In this document: piece after piece, positions 60,598-64,000 of the stretch | Numbering within the stretch: the stretch's first letter is position 1 | Layout: the number at the start of each line of letters is the position of its first letter | NCBI RefSeq assembly: GCF_027587205.1 | Contig: NZ_JAPDOD010000033.1 | Coordinates: 1 to 64,000 of the forward strand | Origin: Solirubrobacter ginsenosidimutans | GTDB lineage: Bacteria > Actinomycetota > Thermoleophilia > Solirubrobacterales > Solirubrobacteraceae | Direction: 5' to 3' | Length of the DNA stretch: 64,000 nucleotides | Notes under the pieces: model-generated | Told to the model about the DNA's origin: nothing | Databases searched by the model: none | Seen by the model: only the letters and a program-made list of their open reading frames with translations | Position numbers and translations under genes: made by a program

Positions 60598-61515
60598 GTG
60601 ACATCGAAACGAACATATTCAGCGGCCGAGGATCGTGACTTCAAGGCCGCGCAGCGCGCCGTGTGGGCGCGGGGCAATTACCACGAGTTCGCGCGGCGCG
60701 CCCTCTGGGGATTCGGGGGCGAGCTCGTCGATGCCTGTGGAATCGGCCCCGGTCAGCGTGTCCTCGACGTGGCCGCGGGAAGCGGCAACGTGGCAATCCG
60801 CGCCGCGCTGGCCGGCGCCGAAGTGGTCGCGTCGGACCTGACGCCCGAGAACTTCGAGGCCGGACGCCGCGAGGCCTCGGCGCACGGCGTGCGGATGGAA
60901 TGGGTGGAGGCCGACGCCGAGGCGCTGCCGTTCGGCGACTCGGAGTTCGACGTCGTCACCTCGGCCTTCGGAGCCGTCTTCGCGCCGCGCCACCAGCTCG
61001 TGGCCGACGAGCTGCTGCGTGTCTGCCGGCCGGGCGGCACGATCGGGCTCACGGTGCCCGCGCTGCCGGAAGGCAAGGCGGCGCGCGTGCCGATCGGCAC
61101 CGACCTGCCGTCGATGTGCGGTCCGGAGTCGGCGCTGCCGTGGGGCGAAGAGCAGCATGTGGCGGAGCTGTTCGGCGAGCGCGTCGACGCGCTCGAAATG
61201 ACCCGCCGGCGCTCGAAGCTCGAGGGCTTCACCAACGAAACCGAGCTGCGCGACTTCCTCAAAGCGAACCACCCGGTGGCGGTCGCGATGTACCGCGAGC
61301 TGCTCGAGGACCCTGAGCTGCGCGACGACGAACGCGAGCTCGCGACGGCGATGCTCGACGACGCGTTTCTCGTGACGGTCAAGCTCTGGTACTCACGCGG
61401 CGACGGCGGCTCGGGGAGCCTCGGCCAGGAGGCGGTGTTCATCGTCGCGCGCAAGCGCAATGCCACGCCGACCCAGACCCGTTTCCGGCTCCGGCCCGTC
61501 GCCCGAACCAGGTGA
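60598..61515 (+). CDS. Class I SAM-dependent methyltransferase
   Basis: A 305-residue methyltransferase of the UbiE/Methyltransf_11 type. Motif I is VLDVAAGSGN (55-64), the acidic end of strand two is ASDLTPENF, motif III-like DAEALPFGDSEFDVVTSAFG and post-motif LLRVCRPGGTIGLTV. The C-terminal part (EGFTNETELRDFLKANHPVA) is a substrate-cap region typical of small-molecule methyltransferases. GTG 60598, with AGGG eight bases upstream, is preferred over an upstream in-frame start that would lie inside the hydrolase gene. Cotranscribed with the hydrolase at 59616, so the pair may methylate and hydrolyse one small molecule. Convergent with the MarR gene. Confidence 0.9.
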   Translation: MTSKRTYSAAEDRDFKAAQRAVWARGNYHEFARRALWGFGGELVDACGIGPGQRVLDVAAGSGNVAIRAALAGAEVVASDLTPENFEAGRREASAHGVRMEWVEADAEALPFGDSEFDVVTSAFGAVFAPRHQLVADELLRVCRPGGTIGLTVPALPEGKAARVPIGTDLPSMCGPESALPWGEEQHVAELFGERVDALEMTRRRSKLEGFTNETELRDFLKANHPVAVAMYRELLEDPELRDDERELATAMLDDAFLVTVKLWYSRGDGGSGSLGQEAVFIVARKRNATPTQTRFRLRPVARTR

Positions 61516-61602
61516 ATCCGGCGTAGTCCACGTGCTTGAACACGAAAGCCCCGCCGGGAGCGATGCGCCGAAGGGACTCGCTGAGCCGAGAGAGTCGCCG
61601 GG
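61516..61602 (-). pseudogene. Possible remnant of a second methyltransferase-like gene
   Basis: In the 87-bp gap between the convergent methyltransferase and MarR genes, the minus strand reads LSRLSESLRRIAPGGAFVFK and then HVDYAGFTWF in one frame. The RIAPGGAFVF pattern resembles the post-motif strand of SAM methyltransferases. There is no start, motif I or ribosome site. It may be a decayed fragment or a chance reading. Confidence 0.2.
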
Positions 61603-62052
61603 TCAGCTCTCCGGCGGCGGCTCGCCGACGATGCGCCACAGCGTTGCGTGGAACGCCGCGCGGTCGGACGGCTGGATGCCCGCGAGGCGGTCGTTGATCG
61701 CCTCCTCGCGCGCGATCGCGACGCGCTCGTAGACCTTCACTCCCTCGGGCGTGATCTTCGGGATCCGCGCGCGGCGGTCGCGCGTGGAGGTCGTCCGGAC
61801 GACCAGGCCGTCGCGCTCCAGCCGGTCGAGGATCGGCACGAGCGTCGAGCGGTCGATCGCGAGGTGCGTCGCGATCTCCAGCTGCGTGCGCTCGGCGTCG
61901 TCGAGCGTCAGCAGCGCGAGGACGAGCCAGTCGCGCAGGTCGGTCAGGCCGGCATCGCGCGAGACCTTGTTGAACGCGGCACCGAGGGCGTCGGCCGCGC
62001 GGTAGGCGAGCCACGTCAGGTCGTCGAAGCCTGGCTTGGCGTCCTCGGTCAT
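61603..62052 (-). CDS. MarR-family transcriptional regulator
   Basis: A 149-residue MarR-type winged-helix regulator. Features: N-terminal dimerisation helix (LTWLAYRAADALGAAFNKVS), LRDWLVLALLTLDDAERTQL, recognition region HLAIDRSTLVPILDRLERDG, the wing VVRTTSTRDRRARIPKITPE and a C-terminal dimer helix. ATG 62052 is preferred over a TTG two codons upstream. It is divergent from the SnoaL-like gene (start 62174). MarR proteins normally repress themselves and the divergent gene until a phenolic or lipophilic ligand binds, so the SnoaL-like and cupin genes are the probable targets. Confidence 0.92.
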   Translation of the reverse strand: MTEDAKPGFDDLTWLAYRAADALGAAFNKVSRDAGLTDLRDWLVLALLTLDDAERTQLEIATHLAIDRSTLVPILDRLERDGLVVRTTSTRDRRARIPKITPEGVKVYERVAIAREEAINDRLAGIQPSDRAAFHATLWRIVGEPPPES

Positions 62053-62173
62053 CGGCAACAGGCTAGCCCAGATCGCCTGGATGTGGTGACGAGAAATTAT
62101 CTTGTATCAGATGATCTTATGCGCAATGATACGGAGCGCCCGTACCTCGAACACCATGAGAGAGGGGTCCCGC
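62053..62173. promoter_or_regulatory. AT-rich divergent control region (MarR / SnoaL-like)
   Basis: The 121 bp between the divergent MarR and SnoaL-like genes contain an AT-rich island (about 62091-62132) that stands out strongly from the surrounding GC-rich DNA. It includes ATCTTGTATCAGATGATCTT, with ATCTT direct repeats and an imperfect dyad (ATC...GAT), the kind of AT-rich site MarR proteins bind, and several TANNNT hexamers able to serve as -10 elements in both directions. The SnoaL-like gene has its ribosome site (AGAGGGG) just before 62174. Confidence 0.5.
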
Positions 62174-62674
62174 ATGACCACCGACCTCGACGCGCGCCTG
62201 CGCCGCCTCGAAGACCGCACCGAGATCAGCGAGCAGGTGATCAAGTACGCCATGGGCGTCGACCGGCGCGACTGGAGCATGTTCGCCGCCTGCTTCACCG
62301 ACTCCGTCTACGCCGACTTCTCGGCCGGCGGGAGACCGGCCGCCACCGTGTCGCGCGACGAGCTGGCGGACAGCGTCTCCGCCGCCCTGGACGGCTTCAC
62401 CGCCACGCAGCACATCAGCCCGAACCACGTCATCGAGTTCGACGCGCACGATCCCAACCGCGCGATCTGCCACTCGTACATGTACGCCCAGCACCTGTTG
62501 CTCGGCGCCGCCGGCGGCGACTACTACCTGCTCCGCGGCTCGTACACCAATCACATGCTGCGCACGGCCGGCGGCTGGCGCATCGAGGGCATCGTGCAGC
62601 ACAGGAGCTGGACCGACGGCAACGACAACGCGGTCGCCGAGGCGATCGCGCGTACGGCACCGGCCGGGACGTAG
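62174..62674 (+). CDS. SnoaL-like / NTF2-fold protein
   Basis: A 166-residue SnoaL_4-type protein. LEDRTEISEQVIKYAMGVDR and DWSMFAACFTDSVYADFS are the usual opening helices and strand; the last hairpin is HMLRTAGGWRIEGIVQHRSW. A His in ATQHISPNHVIEF and a Tyr/His pair in CHSYMYAQHL line the expected pocket. ATG 62174 follows AGAGGGG by six bases; the frame is open upstream to 62102, inside the control region. Divergent from the MarR regulator and 10 bp ahead of the cupin gene. Probably an enzyme or binding protein for an aromatic or polyketide-like ligand; substrate unknown. Confidence 0.87.
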   Translation: MTTDLDARLRRLEDRTEISEQVIKYAMGVDRRDWSMFAACFTDSVYADFSAGGRPAATVSRDELADSVSAALDGFTATQHISPNHVIEFDAHDPNRAICHSYMYAQHLLLGAAGGDYYLLRGSYTNHMLRTAGGWRIEGIVQHRSWTDGNDNAVAEAIARTAPAGT

Positions 62675-62684
62675 TCTGCGGCGG

Positions 62685-63071
62685 ATGTCTGACTACTCGA
62701 TCGTGAACCTACGTGAAGTCGACGATGACACAAAGGGCCGCGTGGACGGCATGCGCGGCGCGTTCGGTCGCAAGTACCTCGACTCTCGTGACCTCGGCGT
62801 CTCGCTCTGGTGCTACGACGCCAACCTCCGCGTCCCGTTTGCCCACTCGCACCGCGAGCAGGAAGAAGCCTACGTCGTGGTTGCCGGCTCCGGCCGCATC
62901 CGCCTCAACGACGAGGTGCGCGAGCTCAAACCCTGGGACGTCGTCCGCGTCGCGCCTGACGTCGTCCGCGGCTTTGAGGCCGGCCCGGACGGGCTCGAGC
63001 TGATCGCCGTCGGCGGCCCGAAGCCCGAGGGCGGCGACGGCGTACCTTCGGACTCGCCCTGGCCCGAGTAG
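62685..63071 (+). CDS. Cupin-domain protein
   Basis: A 128-residue single-cupin protein. Motif 1 is recognisable in FAHSHREQEEAYVVVAGSG (two His and Glu as possible metal ligands) and the second half in LKPWDVVRVAPDVVRGFEAG, where the motif 2 histidine is replaced by Arg (VVRGFE), so metal binding may be incomplete. GRIRLNDEVRELKPWD fits the cupin beta-barrel. It lies 10 bp after the SnoaL-like gene and is probably cotranscribed under MarR control. Members are isomerases, dioxygenases or binding proteins; no specific function is assigned. Confidence 0.87.
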   Translation: MSDYSIVNLREVDDDTKGRVDGMRGAFGRKYLDSRDLGVSLWCYDANLRVPFAHSHREQEEAYVVVAGSGRIRLNDEVRELKPWDVVRVAPDVVRGFEAGPDGLELIAVGGPKPEGGDGVPSDSPWPE

Positions 63072-63226
63072 CGAGCACGCGACATGCCGGCCCGCCGCCG
63101 CCCTGTGGGCGATGCAGCACGACGTCGTCGGCTGAGGAGTCGGCGGCTGGACGCAAGTGGTTCCAACCTTTCGGCGCGCCGAGCGTTGTTCCGTCGAGTT
63201 GTCCAATTTGCTGATGGGAGCGCTCG

Positions 63227-63316
63227 ATGCGCAGATTCGTGATTGTGGCCGCCATGGTCGGCAGCAAGTGTGTGTCCAAGCGCGCCAAGGCGCATAAGGG
63301 CGGCGTCGATTCGTAG
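63227..63316 (+). CDS. Possible 29-residue peptide
   Basis: A short frame with a good ribosome site (GGGAG six bases before ATG 63227) in the 335-bp gap between the cupin and sigma factor genes. The peptide begins hydrophobic (MRRFVIVAAMVG), has one Cys and ends lysine-rich (KRAKAHKGGVDS). It could be a small membrane peptide or a leader peptide for the sigma factor gene that follows. The rest of the gap (63072-63226 and 63317-63406) shows nothing convincing. Confidence 0.3.
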   Translation: MRRFVIVAAMVGSKCVSKRAKAHKGGVDS

Positions 63317-63406
63317 CGCTCTCCAAGGGGTGGGGCCGGCCTGCCGGCGGCCCTGCGCCCGGGGAGCGTGCCGAGATGCCCCGTTCCCGTCGGGAAGCCG
63401 GACTCC

Positions 63407-64000
63407 GTGAGCACCGCGTTGTCCGGGAGCGGCCATTTGGCGTCCGTCGTGCGGCGGTCCGTGACGCGCTCGCCGGCCGCGCGCGGAGACGCCGCGGCGT
63501 TCGCGGAGCTCTACGAGCGCCATCACCAGGCGCTCTATCGCTACTGCGGCTCGATCTTGCACCACGAGCAGGACGCGCAGGATGCGCTGCAGAGCACGAT
63601 GACGCGCGCGTTCGCGGCGCTGCGCGACGAGCCGCGCGACTTCGAGTTGCGCCCCTGGCTCTTCCGGATCGCACACAACGAGGCAATCTCGCTGCTGCGC
63701 CGGCGGCGTCCGACGGACGAGATCGACGAACTGCGCACCACCGAAGCGTCGGTCGAGGACCAAGTCTGCCTGCGCGCCGACCTGGAGGTCCTGCGGCTCG
63801 ACCTCCAGGCGCTCACGGAGCGTCAGCGCGCCGCGCTGGTCTTGCGGGAACTGAACGGTCTCAGCCACCGCGAGATCGCGGAGGCGCTCGAGTGCACCCC
63901 CAACGCCGTCAAGCAATCGATCTTCGAAGCGCGAACCAGGCTGCTCTATGCGCGGGAGGGACGCGAGATGGAATGTGAAACCGTCCGCCGGGCGCTGTCA
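63407..64000 (+). CDS. ECF-type sigma factor with a possible fused zinc-finger tail (cut by window edge)
   Basis: The first 198 codons of an RNA polymerase sigma-70 family (ECF) protein; the frame is still open at the window end. Region 2: AFAELYERHHQALYRYCGSI, then EQDAQDALQSTMTRAFAALR and LRPWLFRIAHNEAISLLRRR. Region 4: LTERQRAALVLRELNGLSHR, then IAEALECTPNAVKQSIFEAR. After region 4 the protein does not stop but continues EMECETVRRALS, which resembles the start of a zf-HC2 anti-sigma zinc-finger domain; fused sigma/zinc-finger proteins are known in actinobacteria. GTG 63407 is the most plausible start. Confidence 0.88.
   Translation, partial: MSTALSGSGHLASVVRRSVTRSPAARGDAAAFAELYERHHQALYRYCGSILHHEQDAQDALQSTMTRAFAALRDEPRDFELRPWLFRIAHNEAISLLRRRRPTDEIDELRTTEASVEDQVCLRADLEVLRLDLQALTERQRAALVLRELNGLSHREIAEALECTPNAVKQSIFEARTRLLYAREGREMECETVRRALS

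Noticed and set aside
1..64000. Signs of a mobile island (integrase, transposase, attachment sites, tRNA)
   Set aside because: None could be found, and base composition and codon use look uniform apart from short intergenic AT-rich spots.

Overview
This is a very GC-rich chromosomal window. Third codon positions are almost always G or C, GTG starts are common, and adjacent stop and start codons often overlap (ATGA, GTGA, TGATG). The gene repertoire fits a soil actinobacterium, and the closest match I can suggest is the Thermoleophilia/Solirubrobacterales type (Solirubrobacter- or Conexibacter-like). That placement rests on gene content and base composition only: several giant LuxR-family ATPases, many alpha/beta hydrolases, an apparent ECF sigma factor joined to a zinc-finger-like tail, and an actinobacterial set of SDR, SnoaL and F420-reductase-like proteins. 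I see no transposase, integrase, tRNA, rRNA, CRISPR array or prophage gene.

Layout. 1-5.8 kb: the end of a secreted glycine-rich protein, and a 1774-residue hybrid of Ser/Thr-kinase-like, AAA ATPase, GAF and histidine kinase domains. 5.8-13.5 kb: storage-lipid-like genes (PHA synthase with a small divergent helical protein, and a WS/DGAT-like acyltransferase with an alpha/beta hydrolase downstream of a LuxR ATPase regulator), plus a repeat-rich exported protein. 13.6-22.1 kb: small exported and zinc-ribbon proteins, an ATPase-LuxR hybrid, a lipoprotein lipase, an orphan response regulator, an NmrA-like protein, two hydrolases, a stress protein and membrane proteins. 22.2-25.8 kb: a MalT-like regulator divergent from a small conserved partner protein. 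26.1-28.8 kb: Lrp regulator, PLP sulfur-amino-acid enzyme and ornithine-cyclodeaminase-like enzyme. 28.9-40 kb: two closely related LuxR ATPase regulators, each heading an enzyme operon (isochorismatase plus a frameshifted amidohydrolase; GMC oxidoreductase, MFS exporter and HSL-type esterase). 40-49.3 kb: SDR, a second MalT-like regulator with its small partner, a fused molybdenum hydroxylase, CDGSH protein, truncated F420-reductase-like protein, SnoaL-like protein, SDR and LysR. 49.3-59.1 kb: two further LuxR ATPase regulators around a cluster of hydrolases, a tautomerase and a Dps-like protein. 59.6-64 kb: hydrolase plus methyltransferase, MarR regulator with divergent SnoaL and cupin genes, and a sigma factor cut by the window edge.

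The main theme is repetition of one module: a large (about 870-920 residue) ATPase-TPR-LuxR regulator next to one to three small-molecule enzymes, usually alpha/beta hydrolases or oxidoreductases. Seven such regulators occupy about 18.9 kb (roughly 30 percent) of the window, and eleven alpha/beta-hydrolase-fold proteins are present. The regulators fall into three visible subgroups of close paralogues, and several hydrolases are also paralogous pairs. This suggests expansion by duplication of regulator-plus-enzyme units that may each sense and process a different small ester, lipid or xenobiotic. The most distinctive candidates for undescribed biology are the two MalT-like regulators each paired with the same small unknown protein, a single-chain molybdenum hydroxylase in a redox gene cluster, and several enzymes that appear to have lost catalytic residues (kinase DFG motif, SDR tyrosine, Dps ferroxidase ligands, F420-reductase core).
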